A stretch of DNA of 64,000 bases from Zizania palustris (taxonomy: Eukaryota > Streptophyta > Magnoliopsida > Poales > Poaceae): the NCBI GenBank assembly GCA_019279435.1, contig JAAALK010000079.1, positions 66,970,330-67,034,329 on the forward strand. The letters run 5' to 3'. Position numbers and translations under genes: made by a program. Below are positions 44,664 through 57,215 of the stretch, piece after piece (the stretch's first letter is position 1; each line of letters opens with the position of its first letter). The notes beneath the pieces are model-generated. The model did not search any database. It worked only from the letters and a program-made list of their open reading frames with translations, and was not told where the DNA came from.

Positions 44664-47600
44664 GGTACGCGGCTGATCACTTACCGCTTTCGATTTCGTG
44701 TCCGTTTGCACATGGCATAGTAAATTAGCTTCCTGAAGTTGTGATCCTATCGTATGGAGATGGATTGTGCACTTTCTGGACTCTAGATGCCCTAGCCTCC
44801 AGTGAGTCAGTGACAACTGACACGAACTCATTCGATATTCATTATGTCGTTCAATTGAATGGTCCACATCAAAATTTCTAGGGAACACTGTTTTGGTACA
44901 AATATATGATGTGATGACTCAGTTTTTGGCAGCTGCTCATTAGACAGTGTAACTGGTTAGTCGCTGAAACTTATATGGTGCTAATCGGCAGTACATCTGG
45001 AGGAGATAGATTGTGCACTTACAGCATTAAGGAAGATGATGATGAGAAATACAGTAATTCTCCGACTGTTATACTCATCTGCATAATTGGTTGTTGTGCC
45101 CACCTTCGTTCGTGATAATAAATAGTGTCTTGCATGATCAATCTGCTGGAACTTGTAGATACGCCATCATCTGAAATTTTTTGCTTACCTTCCCAAAATA
45201 AGGGCCTAGTATCATACTCTTTTATTGAAGTAAGTTATGAGTAAAATCCTTCTTTTGTTGAGAGCAGTCATTCAGTCAAGCACTTGGACCATAGCTGCAA
45301 GGTGCAAAACAAGCTAGAGATGGGTATTTCGTCAATCATGAATAAGATGCATCATTAGTTCATACAGTTTTGGCTCCATGCATAGTTTTTTCAAGCTTTA
45401 ATGGAATCTAGTGTGGCTTGCCTTAGTTGGATATATTGACTTAAGTAAGTTTTTGGCAACTTTGACGGTTTTCTTATTTCTGAAAGATACATTAAAGTAT
45501 ATATTTTGCAGTATTTGTGCTTATTTAAATTTAAGCTCTAGCTTGAACATGATACCTCATTTTTTAGTGAACTTAAGTGCTTAAACCAAATGTCAACCCA
45601 TCCTTTTAGATTGACCTTGAATTATGTTTCATGTCACCCTTGCAATGCAGCCATGCATATTCTTGATCTCAAGAATTGTGGTGCATTTCTTAGGATAAGC
45701 TATTCTAGATTTGGAATCTTGTGTTGTAGATTCCACCATCCATCTAATTTGCGTCTATTTCAGGTTGCATAGGAATAAAGCTCTGAGGAGAGGGAACTTT
45801 GGTATTCAGGTGCAAAGACTAATGAATACTTTGTTTGCTGTACCTGATCCAAAACACTCGCCCTTATATCTATTTGTTCGTTGTTAATAACTCGTAGGTC
45901 AGCAGCTCTGTTTGTTGTGATTGCATTGTTGTATAGTGGAATTCATTACCAGTTAGTGCTGATGAACACTGCTATTGTACTTGAAAGTTAAAATGCAATT
46001 TCAGATTTCGATTAAAGATGGCTGTCTTCCTATGTGGAAATAATATGTTCGTATTTTACTTGATGAGTGATGGCGGAGCATTGTGATTTGTGAAGCACCC
46101 ATCTTCTCGTTGTACACTGGTATTTGGCACATGTTTCTCTCTCTCTCAGGGCAGAAAAGGGGAATGGATCTATTATCTTGTCATTTTCAGCTATAATGGG
46201 AACCTTTTTGCTGACTGACAGATTACAGCTGTGCTCTGTGCCATGTCGGTCTTTTAGTAATGGTATGCTCCACTCTTCCTATATTACCATTTGTTACTTT
46301 ATCCCGTAGCCATAATGTCGGTAGGAAAACAAATAACGTAGACTTTAAAAAGAACAGGTGATATGTTTTGTAAAACTCTTGAACATTTTATTCGGGAATT
46401 CAACATTTTTGTGAAGACAAAGAGAATCCTTGGTTACAGAACACTTGTGTTTGTGGTTATGTCAGTGAAGTGGGTTCTCTACTCAGAAGCATTAATTCTG
46501 TAATGATTCAGCGTTGTATAGCATTTTTCTAGTTTTCATGGACTTACGTTTCTCTTGCCAGGCCTGCCAGGGTATATGTATGGGCAAGGTGGTGCAGCAG
46601 AGAGATAGAGAAAGGGGGGCGTATCCCTATCTATTCCTAAGCATTGCATGTGATTCCTGTGCTTATGTTCGGTTAGACTTTAGAGTGAAAATGCAGTATC
46701 CTTTTCACTGTAATTAACTATCAAGGTGGCTGAGATTTTTATCCTCCCTTTCCAGCTTAACTGCCGCTGGATGTCCCCTACTCCACTTCACTTGGCTTCA
46801 AATATTTGAAGAGGCGAGAGATAAAATACTGATGTCCCCTTCACTTTCTGTGAAGGTACGTTGTTTCCAACTCTACAATAAGGTTCGTGAGGTAGCTTGT
46901 TTATGTTTGTTCTGTTTCGATTGCTTTCGCCATTGCACACATAATTGTGTCAAACTGTCAATCAACCACTGTCTGACTAGAAGTAACCATGGGTGAAAAA
47001 AATTCAGTAAGTGACCAAAGATTGCCTTTTCATTTTACTGTTATCCATGATTTATGTAGTTTATATTAAATTTTCTTTCCCTAGGATTGGACAGGTCTTT
47101 TTCCAAACAAATTATCTGCTATAGTTGAAATATACCTTTCAAACACTTCATTAGTTGATCAAAAAGAAACGGGGCCTCATTGCATGTGTTGAGCTGTGAC
47201 CAACCTCGCACATGTGAATGGCCTCATGGACCGTGAACACGTAGGGTCCCATGGGCCTCTGCTAATCTTATCGTGGAAAGGTAAGTGTGCCCGTACCATA
47301 GTAACCCAGCCTTTTAGCAATAGCTCCATTGCGTGTCTCTGCTACTTCCTGTCTTGTAGACACTGGACAATAGCCATTAATTTCTGCTTTGGAACCTAGA
47401 GGAACACTGATAAATGATCTCGGTTGTTGGACTCCTGGCTGCTACTTGCTTCACGGGCAAGCGATTTACCTGTCCGAAACAGAGTTATCCTAACTGAGTG
47501 GTGAGTGGTTACTGGTTAGTACCCATTGTCCAGTACGTATAATCGATTATGATGATGCCCGGCATTAGGGGACATCGTGCATTGGTGCTAGCTTGACAAG

Positions 47601-48847
47601 CTAAGATCTATACCTATATATATGAGTCTTAGGAGCAAGCATGTTGCAAGGATTTTGATCTTGAACATATTATAAGTAATTGCAGGAAGACTGAAAAGGG
47701 GATGTTTTTTTAGAGAAGAAAAGGGGATGTTATGTGTATTTATCTGTTTAGCTGCTTTTTCATTAATTTATCAGTACTAAAATATAAGTTTCCCACGTTT
47801 TTTAACTGATAATTAAGTTAAAAATATACAAGTTTAGTGTTACATACGTTATATTATTCGGTTTATCTTTAAAACTATCTTTATGTGATATTGATTTTAT
47901 AATCGTTGATAATACATATAATGAATGAAATTAATAATGAAAGTTTTATGTTGGAAACTGTGTTAAAAATTTACACTCTTCGGTGAGGGATTTATCTGTT
48001 TGGCTGCTGTATCATAACTGGGCGAACCTGCCAGCTTGGCTCACTGAGAGCAGCAGCAGCAGCAGCAAAGCATGTGATAACGGTTTGAATTGTGCCCTTG
48101 ACTTCTCTCCTGGCCTATTCGTACCTGGGATGCCTGTGTCCCTTGCCATCTGCCACGCCAGGCGTGTCCAAGGCTAAGCTGACGTGTAATGGAGTCTCTT
48201 ATCATCTCCAACTTGTAGACTGCTTTGCCCCCATGCCCTGGTGCTAACAGAGCCCATGCACGTTTAAGTGTCTATGTCCATCTTGCTACGTCTGTTTCCA
48301 TTGACTCGTAGTGACCCCAATTTTGTGCCACAAAAGCTGCTTTGGAAAATAATCTAAATAATTTTGTTGTCTCTGGTGGGCTTTGGAAAATATGATTTAT
48401 CTGTATGTGAGAGAGCTAAGGACAAATATAAAAGAAAAGTATTGAGAAGTAGCTAAAACGAGCTAAACAACTAAAGCAGCTTATATAAGAGAATCGGAGT
48501 TAATAATGAATATGATTATGGGAAGTGGCCATCTGTATAGACTATAGACTATAGAGTATCATTGGCTTTTAGCAACCTTTTTGTTGTTGTTGTTGGGGAA
48601 TTACAGAAGCACGAAAGTAAGTATGGAAGAAAAGGTACCCTTCAAGTGCTTGTGCAAGAAAAGTTAGCTAGGAGGGATTGATTCCCCCTTATTTTTGGCA
48701 TGGCTATGCTTTTTTTTTTGCATGCGCTTCAGCTTGTAGATGAAGCAAATTTAGTGTGCGTATCGGAAGAATATTTGGGCTACCTGAGCTCATTATTTTT
48801 GGAAGCATCAAACATAGGTGTGCTTCGAACGGGAGAGAAGAGGAGGG
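44664..48847. other. Long gene-poor interval, possibly spliced 3' UTR of the preceding gene
   Basis: About 4.2 kb with no supported coding region. Some stretches look like leader or trailer exons (for example near 45760-45810 and 46560-46740). A (CAG)n run lies at about 48046-48068. Confidence 0.5.
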
Positions 48848-48991
48848 GGGATTTAATTATTTGTCACTCTTAACATGTGAGTGGCAACAAATTTGCCACT
48901 CCGAGTCACTGATATGTGGGGTCACCTGAGTCACTGACATGTGGTCCATTAATTGACACATGTTAAGAGTGGCAAATAGTTAAATTATCCG
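48848..48991. mobile_element. Short MITE (GGCAAATAGTTAAAT family), copy 1
   Basis: Left arm GATTTAATTATTTGTCACTC then TTAACATGTG; right arm reversed GGATAATTTAACTATTTGCC then ACTCTTAACATGTG. Hairpin-forming, about 144 bp. Two relatives lie at 49159 and 59278. Confidence 0.75.
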
Positions 48992-49158
48992 AAGAGGAGA
49001 GGAGGAAGTTACGAGATGGAGAGAAATTTCTTAATAACATGGATGACTTTAGAGTTCTGTATGCTATGTGCTAGCTACTGGCATATGGGTCTGCATGAGA
49101 CCAGGACCATACGTCCATCCAAATACTCTCTATTACGGAGTAAATTTGTAGGTCTTTT

Positions 49159-49315
49159 ACGGATAATTTAAATATTTATCACTTTTTTATATGTCAATTA
49201 ATATACCACATGTCAGTCACTTAGATGATCTCACTGACAATGACAATTTAGTAATAATTTTGTTGTCACTCATATGTTAAAAATATGTTAAGAGTGATAA
49301 ATAATTAAATCCCCC
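49159..49315. mobile_element. Short MITE (GGCAAATAGTTAAAT family), copy 2
   Basis: Left arm GGATAATTTAAATATTTATC and right arm reversed GGGATTTAATTATTTATCAC resemble copy 1. The interior shares CACTGACA(A/T)G and ACATGTCAGTCACTTAG-type motifs. Confidence 0.65.
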
Positions 49316-50779
49316 GTTTTTTACCCCTTCCTTTTACTTACCAGGAGGCCTAGAGCATATTTTTTCATTTGCAATCAAGTGTACCATGATTTTATTACTA
49401 ACATTGGATTCAAGTGTCATGATTTTATTACTAACATAAAGAGTAGATTGTAGAGGAATCTCTCGGTTGGTATTCGCTTCTTAACCAAAGATTTGGTCCG
49501 AGTATATTAGCCAATTAAAAATTCGATCTTTAGAAATATAAAACAGATTTTGCAAACATAAAATCTTTAGCTGATATCGGTATTGGTGTCGGTTTTTATT
49601 TGCCCACCCTAGATCCATCCATCCGAGGCTGTAAGAGTAAGATCCGGTCGCCGGGAGACCGGTCGTAGCATTAGATTGACCACCTCGCATGTGCTGTTTT
49701 TACTGCTTCGACAGCCAAGTAACCAACCAACCCAGTGGCGAGCAGGAGAGACTGCAGTGCAGAGCACTACCATTACTTTTGGCAGGTTGTTACCAGTGGC
49801 TGTTTAATTAGTTTTAACCCCCGTGCTAGTGCCTAGTGCTCACTCTGCTCTGATTTGTGTTACCCGATTGAAAAACATGCCAACAGTTTCTTCCACGAGG
49901 TCACCTTAAGCTTGGAGTGCTGAGTGCATGGTCGTTGGTCGAGGTTAGTTTTATGGAACCGTACGTACTTCCTGTTGCAAAGTGGGTCACACCATCGTAT
50001 ATTTATATTTGGCAGAGTAGATCTAAAATTATATAGCCGAACAGATAATTTCACACTTTGTATGTATTTTGTATTCTATAGAGTAGATCTGAATATAGTA
50101 ACTTTTGGTTTAGATCCATTTTGTCCAAATAAGCAGCTAGGAATTGGAGTGAGATTTTCAGGACTCGATTTCTACAAAACTCCTCTGTTCTTCGACGACA
50201 GTCCCTGGAAGCAGGATCCGAGCCAAGGTGTATGATGGGACAATTGTCGATCGATCGATCGAGAGAGAGAGGGAGATCTTCTTCTTCCAATCTTCGCTTG
50301 GCGTAGACCCGACGAATGGTATTAAATTTCACGATAGCTTGATCACCACTAAGGCTAGGCTTTCAAAGAGTAGAGTGAAACGTGATAGTTATATCGTTGG
50401 TGAAGTACATCATTGGAGTGATTTTCAAGTTCGTGTAACGCAGTTATTTTATCGCAGACGTAAGGATAACAGTAATCTCAAGGCTTAAAGTGAAATGGAG
50501 GTGAACATCTTTGTCTCCAACCAAGCCCCCGCTGACATCAGGCGACATGCCGACCATGATAAAACCCATCAATCAAGTTAGAAGGACTCATGGACTAACT
50601 GCAGTACCGTACTTACTGCTAGCACTTAGCACTTGTCGGTACTATATACAGTACAATATAATCAAAACAACTGGGACTGTGAGCATGGTTTGCAGTGCCC
50701 TTTTTCCCAAAGTTACCGTACGTGAAGCCGTGGCTAATCACTTCACAAAGCGAGCTTTCCACTCTTAATCCTGTCGTTA
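49316..50779. other. Intergenic
   Basis: No gene supported. A GATC microsatellite (about 50246-50262) runs into a GA repeat (50261-50275). Confidence 0.5.
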
Positions 50780-51065
50780 GCCGGGCGGGCGGGCGGGCGG
50801 GGGAATCCGATGCGACGCCGCTCGCACGCGCGGCGGAAGTGGAACCCACCTAGTGCGAGTGCCCCGCCAGTGGTGGGCCCCACGGATCAGCGGCCGCGGT
50901 GGCACGAGCGCCGCTGCTGCTCCCACGTGCCGCGGGTGCGGACTGCGGGTGGAACGGAACGGGGCACGGGGAGGGGGGGGGAGAGAGAGACGGGCACGTG
51001 TCTCCCGGCCCGAGGTGGCGCCGGACAGTTGGCAGGTTGGCGGGGGGCCCACCTGGACTGGATGA
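50780..51065. promoter_or_regulatory. GC-rich island with G-box motifs
   Basis: A CGGG tetranucleotide run (about 50780-50801) leads into about 270 bp of GC-rich DNA with CACGTG-type motifs (near 50923 and 50994). Open frames occur on both strands, but none resembles a protein. It lies about 1.1 kb before the neprosin-family gene and may be a distal control region. Confidence 0.35.
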
Positions 51066-51123
51066 CCCGGATAAAGAAAATTTCTAACCATACCCATGCT
51101 TTATCCCAAGTTTACGATAACCA

Positions 51124-51403
51124 GGGTGTTTGGATTGATTGTTTGGATTGAGGGTTTAGATATTATTTTAGAGTATTAAATATAGATTATTTATAAAACT
51201 CATTTATAATCGGTGGATTATTCGCGAGACCAATCTAATTAGCATAATTATGCCATGATTTGATAATATGGTGCTACAGTAAAAATTTGATAATTATGAA
51301 TTAATTAGGTTTAATAAATTCATTTAACGAATTATCTTCCGATTCTGCAATTATTTTTATAATTGATTCACGTTTAGTGCTTCAAATTGATGTCCAAACA
51401 TCC
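51124..51403. mobile_element. MITE (GGGTGTTTGG family)
   Basis: Starts GGGTGTTTGGATTGATTG and ends TTGATGTCCAAACATCC, giving a short terminal inverted repeat. The interior TTTATAATTGATTCACGTTT parallels the remnant at 21754. A clear target duplication was not found. Confidence 0.65.
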
Positions 51404-52136
51404 GATATGACCACAATTTAAAATATTTATGAACTGATATTATTATATATAGAGGTAAAAATATTTTCTCTGGAAAATTTGAAAAACTGGAATTAAAATC
51501 TTTCTGAAAGCGTATTTAATACTTCAAATGACTAAATTTTATATATTGGAATTTTTCATATATAAAGTGGTTATATTTGAAAAAAATACCATTATAAATA
51601 ATCAGAGGAGCGGTTTGTTTTTCACTATTATCTTTCCAAAAACTATCTTTGGACCCATAAAGACTCCCGGTTCTTGCGTTGATCGCCCGGTGCCCCTAAT
51701 AATTTTCGAATAATGAGGGCATTTTGGTCCAGGAATTCAAAAATAAAGGTCTGCGAAAGCTGATGCGAGTGTGCTCTCTACCTCTCAGGGACTCTCAGTG
51801 AGAGTGAGTAGCTCTAGCTCGCTTCACTGGTCACTTGTAGCCTCGTAGCTGTAGCCGTGGGCGCTCGCTCCCGACCAAGACGACGAGGCGCCCAAGAAGC
51901 GAACAGCCAGCCATCTCTTTCCTTTCACCACCTGCATTGTTTCGAATTTCTCAAATCGACCCTCGGGGGGCGCCGGCGCCGGCGAGGGCGAGGGCCTCTT
52001 CGGTAGAGAAGGGGTTTTACCTGCAATTTCGCCGGAAGGGAGGAGGACGAGGAGGAGGAGGGAGGGAGGGAGGGGAGGCGAAAGCAAGCGGTGGAGGTGT
52101 GAGCCAGAGCCCAGAGGAGGCGTGAGGCGCCGCCCC

Positions 52137-54802
52137 ATGGCCACCGCGCGCGGCATCGCGTGCCTGCTGGTGGCGGTGATCTGCCTTGCGTGCGCCGCGG
52201 TGGCCGTGGCGAGGTCTCCGGCGGCGAGGGTGCACCGGCACTTGAAGCGGCTCAACAAGCCGGCGGTGAAGAGCATCGAGGTGCGTCGTGCTGAAGAATT
52301 CAATTGCTTTCTTAGTTGACATTTATGAGGACCTAATCCTAGTCAAAGTCGGCGTGTCTGTCTGCGTTTGGGAGGATTCGATGAGCAAGGTGGTAGATTT
52401 ATTCTTGGTTAATCGTTCGAAATGGTATTCAGATTTTAAAAAGACGCCTTTTTGTGCTTCATTTGCGGTTGTTCTTGGGGGGATTCACTTTCTCCCTTCA
52501 CATTTGTTCAAAAAGCTTATCATTTTTTAGCTACATTGGGCTAACTTATTCGGATTTTGTAGGAAATATTGAGACCTTCTTTTACGGTGTCACTTTGTGC
52601 TTGTTCTTTTTCTGAAGTTCTTCCTTGTTCAACTTTGGGCAAAATTTTTAAGTTCAGAGGATATCGATTCGAAGCAGCCCTCTTGCATAGATGAAAGATA
52701 GAGCTCTCTTGCAATTCTTACACAAACACATCTGAATTTGTTGTTTTGAAACTGCAAAATCAAGCAGAGCCCAGATGGGGACATCATAGACTGCGTGCCC
52801 ATCTCTCACCAGCCAGCGTTCGATCACCCCTTCCTGAAGAACCACACGATCCAGGTAAAGTTTCTAGCTGCAAAAAATGGGCGACCATTGCTTGGTTCGA
52901 TTCTTGTAACAGCAGAGTGATCATTTTGCTTGCTCACAGATGAGGCCGGATTATCATCCTGACGGCATGTACGACGACGACGACTCCAAGAGCGAGACGA
53001 CCTCCGGCACCGGCGGCGAGAGGCCCATGGTCCAGCTCTGGCATCACGGCGGCAGGTGCCCGGAGGGCACCGTCCCAATCCGGAGGACGAAGAGGGACGA
53101 CCTGCTCCGGGCGAGCTCGATGCGGCGGTACGGCAGGAAGCGTCACACGGTGGCGAACCCGATGTCCGTCGACCCCAACCTGCTCAACGAGGGCGGCCAC
53201 CAAGTACGTCGCCATTGATGAGCTCTGCTCCTGCTCCTGCTCCTGCTCAGCTCCTGCTCCTGCTCAGCTGCTCTGCTCGCCTGTGAAACTTTCAGCACGC
53301 CATCGCGTACGTCCAAGGCGACAAGTACTACGGCGCCAAGGCAACCATCAATGTCTGGACGCCCAAGATCGAGCAGCCCAACGAGTTCAGCTTGTCCCAG
53401 CTCTGGATCTTGGGCGGGTCCTTCGGGGAGGATCTCAACAGCATCGAGGCCGGATGGCAGGTAGCGAACGAACGAACCCACACGCCTCGTGTTTGAGCTT
53501 GACCTCCATTGCCGACGCCCCGACTAAATGCAGCACCGTTCTTGCGGTTGCTGCCCTTTCTGCCGCATCAGTGCTGTCACGAGCTCTGAATTTGCTCTTC
53601 TTTGATCCTTCAGGTTAGCCCGGACCTGTACGGTGACAACAACACGAGGCTGTTCACTTACTGGACTGTAAGTTTGCATTCTATCACGAAACCAGCTGAA
53701 AAAATCTGTATTTGTTGTCTTTAAACCTCCCTTTCTGCAGAGTGATGCGTACCAGGCAACAGGGTGCTACAACATACTGTGTGCAGGGTTCGTGCAGATC
53801 AACAGTGAGATTGCCATGGGAGCTAGCATCTTCCCCGTCTCCGGCTACTCTGGCTCCCAATACGATATCAGCATAATGATCTGGAAGGTGAGCAGAGTAA
53901 TTAAACTAGTAACTCACCACATGCCATGCCTGGTAGTACATGTTCAGGATTGTCACAAAACATGCAGCAGGCCAGAGAATCTCTGCCCACTTGCTGCTAC
54001 TTGACTGATATCCTGTGGCTTTGAAAATAGTTTCCTCCACACCATGTGGCTGTAATACATCTTTCCCAGCAGCTGAACAGCCTTTCTTATCCCTAATGAT
54101 TAGTTGATTACTCTAGTTTCATTGTTTTTCAAAAGAAAGAACCATTGCTACTTTCACCTCAACAAGCAAGTGGTGATCAAAGCGCGAGATAGAAAGTGAA
54201 CTGTTTTTCATTTCCATTCAGCACGGGTAATGAGTGCATACAAAGTTTGCTCAGTGCAATATGAATGCATGCTTTTTTAATGCTAGATAGCTACCATTCC
54301 TGCATACTGAATTATATATTGTTTATGCGGATCTCTTGATACATCTATATGTTGATACATTGTTTTTTTTTTGCCAATAGCTGCTAATGATTTGTGGTGT
54401 ACATCTTATATGAGCATTGAGCAGGATCCAAAAGAGGGGAACTGGTGGATGCAGTTTGGCAAGGATTATGTTCTTGGATATTGGCCGTCCTTCCTGTTCT
54501 CCTACCTTGGTGACAGTGCGTCCATGATCGAGTGGGGTGGGGAGGTGGTGAACTCGCAGCTCGACGGCGTGCACACGTCGACGCAGATGGGCAGCGGGCA
54601 CTTCCCAGAGGAAGGGTTCAGCAAAGCGAGCTACTTCAAGAACATACAGGTGGTGGACAGCACCAATGATCTGAGAGCTCCGAAGGCTTTGGCCACATTC
54701 ACTGAACAGCCCAACTGCTATGATGTGCAAAATGGTAACAATGGTGACTGGGGCACATACTTCTACTATGGAGGCCCTGGCAGGAGCTCAAACTGCCAAT
54801 AA
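52137..54802 (+). CDS. Neprosin-family protein (DUF239 with N-terminal DUF4409), secreted
   Basis: Seven exons, 52137-52280, 52768-52854, 52940-53203, 53296-53460, 53614-53667, 53741-53887 and 54425-54802, give 412 residues, typical for the family. A signal peptide (IACLLVAVICLACAAVAVAR) leads into the neprosin activation domain (HLKRLNKPAVKSIESPDGDI, DCVPISHQPAFDHPFL, CPEGTVPIRRT) and the neprosin domain (HAIAYVQGDKYYGAKATINV, SLSQLWILGG, SIEAGWQVSPDLYGDNNTRL, FTYWTSDAYQATGCYNILC). Pitcher-plant neprosin is a glutamic prolyl endopeptidase; the Glu residues in IEAGW and EWGGEV are candidates for the catalytic pair, an inference from position. C-terminal Cys-containing NCYDVQNGNNGDWGTYFYYG is intact. 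The protein should be exported to the apoplast or vacuole; substrate unknown. All junctions are in phase and no lesion was seen. Confidence 0.95.
53222..53279. repeat. CTCCTG/CTCAG microsatellite in intron 3 of the neprosin-family gene
   Basis: Repeated GCTCCT units interrupted by GCTCAG fill most of this short intron, between the donor at 53204 and the acceptor at 53295. Confidence 0.85.
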
Positions 54803-55892
54803 TAACAACGGCACCCTGAGCAAGTGTAACCATTCTAGTGTAATACATCATCTGCTCCAGTTTTTTAGCCCTAGATAGTGTGTGTCATGTGAATGGGTCC
54901 TAGTGTTGCTTTCTAATCTCTCTCCCTTGAGCTTCTTTTTGTAATGTCAGTCTTCTGAAGAGAAGCATGGCATGTGGGAGTGGTGGTCAGGTGGTGGTGG
55001 CCTACCTCCTTTTCCTATATGGTAGATTCACTTGTCTTTCTGTCTATGGATTTTCTCTTGGGCTTAACTAAAGGGTCAGAAGGCAATGCTTTATTTTTCA
55101 TGTCACCTTTTCCTCCTTTGAATGTCAGTGTGGTGTATAGAAAAGAGGAATGGGTGGGAGTGGGATTCAGGGCTTATTTGGAACACAGAAAATTTTCAGG
55201 TTTTTTAGAGGATTTAGTTCAAATTCCTCCAAAACTACTTTAAAAATTATACTTTTGCAGATTGTATGCCATTCCCATTGAGGAGTGTCTGGTAGGCTAG
55301 CACTGAACAAAGTTAACTAAATATTCCTGCCATTTATCTCACTATTATAGTTTGGCAGATTGTGTAGCATCAAAGCATCAGAACAAAATATGCTGAATAT
55401 TATATTTTCATGGGGAGTATAAACGCCAGGTTCACTTTTGTCAATTGCAGATGAAGATGGATGTGTAATAAGTGCACACCACATTAACAATCTGACAGTC
55501 ATGTGCCTGTTCCTGTTAATGCAGCCATCACTGATTGCCTTGTACACACAGCCTTAGAGGTATGATTTGTTTGTCTCTGCTAATCTCTTCTGTGTAGTTT
55601 GGTGGATTGGAAGAGAAGTAGAGACAGTCTGGGGCAGAGCAACACACAGCTCAAAGATGCTGAAATTTTGGGCCATTGTGAAACAAGGTCCATGTGCCAC
55701 AGCTCCCCAGGCCAACATTTTCATTTCTTCTTGTAATTGTTTCTGAACCATCATCACTACTGTCTACTCAGGATCAGTTGGTCAGATTTAAGATGATGCA
55801 CTGGGAGACCCGGTGGCTCAACAGGATTTTGATTAAATCAAACAGGGAAATTATTTTAACTTAGAGGATAAACTAAAAATCAGTAAGAGGAG
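54803..55892. other. 3' flank and intergenic spacer
   Basis: 3' UTR of the neprosin-family gene, then spacer. GGCTTATTTGGAACACAG at about 55170 resembles the terminus of Tourist-type MITEs, but no partner end was found. Confidence 0.5.
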
Positions 55893-56160
55893 GCTATGAA
55901 CAAGGTGCACTGACCTCCGACGACGACGAGTCGGAGTCGCAGTGGCTGTAGCTCTCCCCGTCGCTCGCTAGAGGAGGGGTTTCGCCGTTTCGGCGGCGGC
56001 AGATCGTTGGAGCCAGGTGGTGGCTATGACCAAGGTAGGCACTGACCTCCGACGACGACGAGTCGGAGTCGCCGTGGCTGTAGCTCTCCCCGTCGCTCGC
56101 CGGAGGGTCTCGGCGGCGGCAGATCGATGGGGGCAGGCGGTGGCTTGGAGAAGGCGGAGA
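55893..56160 (-). repeat. Two-copy tandem duplication (period about 131 bp)
   Basis: The block starting GGCTATGAACAAGGTGCACT at 55893 recurs from about 56024 as GGCTATGACCAAGGTAGGCA. Both contain GACCTCCGACGACGACGAGT and a CGGCGGCGGCAGATCG stretch. Confidence 0.88.
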
Positions 56161-56223
56161 AAAGAGAGGAGGGAGCCGGCGAAGGTAGCCGCGCCATTCC
56201 CTCGTACTCTGCTTTAAGCCCAT
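55894..56223 (-). CDS. Candidate Ser-rich first exon(s), unrecognised
   Basis: From a Met at about 56223 the minus strand reads MGLKQSTREWRGYLRRLPPL, then RRRDPPASDGESYSHGDSDS and SSSE before a donor-like GAG|GTCAGT. The 131-bp duplication repeats the second half (SDGESYSHCDSDSSSSE) with its own donor copy. A cluster of site II motifs just upstream supports a transcript start. No following exon could be found further along the minus strand, so the gene may be truncated. A frame starting MARLPSPAPSSLFSAF is also open. Confidence 0.3.
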   Translation of the reverse strand: MGLKQSTREWRGYLRRLPPLFSPPSPSHRLPPSICRRRDPPASDGESYSHGDSDSSSSEVSAYLGHSHHLAPTICRRRNGETPPLASDGESYSHCDSDSSSSEVSAPCS

Positions 56224-56321
56224 TTCGGCCCATGCGAATCGGGCCGCCTCGATTGGAAGTGGGCCTATGAAGCCCAAAAACGTGCGGGCCCGGTGAGGTG
56301 TAAAGCTACATAGACGGCCCA
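56216..56321. promoter_or_regulatory. Cluster of seven site II-type motifs
   Basis: AAGCCCA (56216, 56270), GGCCCA (56227, 56316), GGGCC (56241), TGGGCC (56260) and GGGCCC (56286) fall within 106 bp, in both orientations. Such clusters mark compact, often bidirectional plant promoters of housekeeping genes. Confidence 0.6.
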
Positions 56322-57215
56322 TTGAACTGGGTTCCTACCCCGGCGATCCGCCGCCGTGCCATGCCTTGAGAGCTCGGTGACCCAGCCGAGGAGCAGCGAG
56401 GCGCGGCGATCCTGTATCCTTTACATCCTCCAGGCTTCCAGCCCTGCGTCGCGCGGGCTCCATGCCCTTTGCCCTGTGAGACCAGATCCGACGGGAGGAA
56501 GCACGGCGTGTCGAGGCCGCCGCCGGAAACCTCGTCGTCGTCGTCCTCTCATCGCCGACGGCCCAACAACCCAAATTTGCAAACTTGAGAAGTTGTCACG
56601 ACAGATTACCAAAAAGAGAGCAACAATAACAGCGGTTGTAATAGCCATGCATGATTGACAGCAACAGTAAATCATAGTGCAACGGAGCTAACGCAAGAAA
56701 TGGAGAAGGTCCAATTGCTCTGCGAGATGATATATTTCAGGGGGAACAGTTCAGGATCATGGGATTACAATATTTCAGGTTCACCAAACAATTGAATGGT
56801 CAGGTGGTCTCAAATCTTCCTCCCAACCTCCTATGTTCTTTGTCTCCCAAATGATGACCATGCATGCATTCCTCTCAAGCTGTATGTGTATCTTGTTTTC
56901 AGTTGCTTTCTCTTCAGTGCTGACCAAACAGGTGGTTGAGGTCTGAACTACAAGCTCACTAGATCAGCAATGACCTAATATACTATTTCGGTCAACGAGC
57001 ATAATTCTAGGTGACAATTTGTTCAGAACAACAGGTGAACAAAAAAGGATGGATGGAGATGCAGGGGTGGACGAGGAGGGTAGACGAGCAAGTGATCCCC
57101 CTCACTGAATTAGCCGCTGAGATTTGACTAGTTGATGAACAATCCAGCATTGTGCCTAGCTAGAGATTTCTGTCTCCAGTAAAAGTCAAAAAAAGTTTGA
57201 TCCCATTTCCCATTT
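56322..57215. other. Intergenic; 56340-56600 is GC-rich
   Basis: Open frames occur on both strands at 56335-56660 but none resembles a known protein. It may hold a noncoding leader transcribed rightwards from the site II cluster. 56700-57215 is featureless. Confidence 0.4.

Noticed and set aside
50777..51151. Long frames on both strands in the GC island
   Set aside because: Only composition supports them; no splice partners or protein-like motifs.
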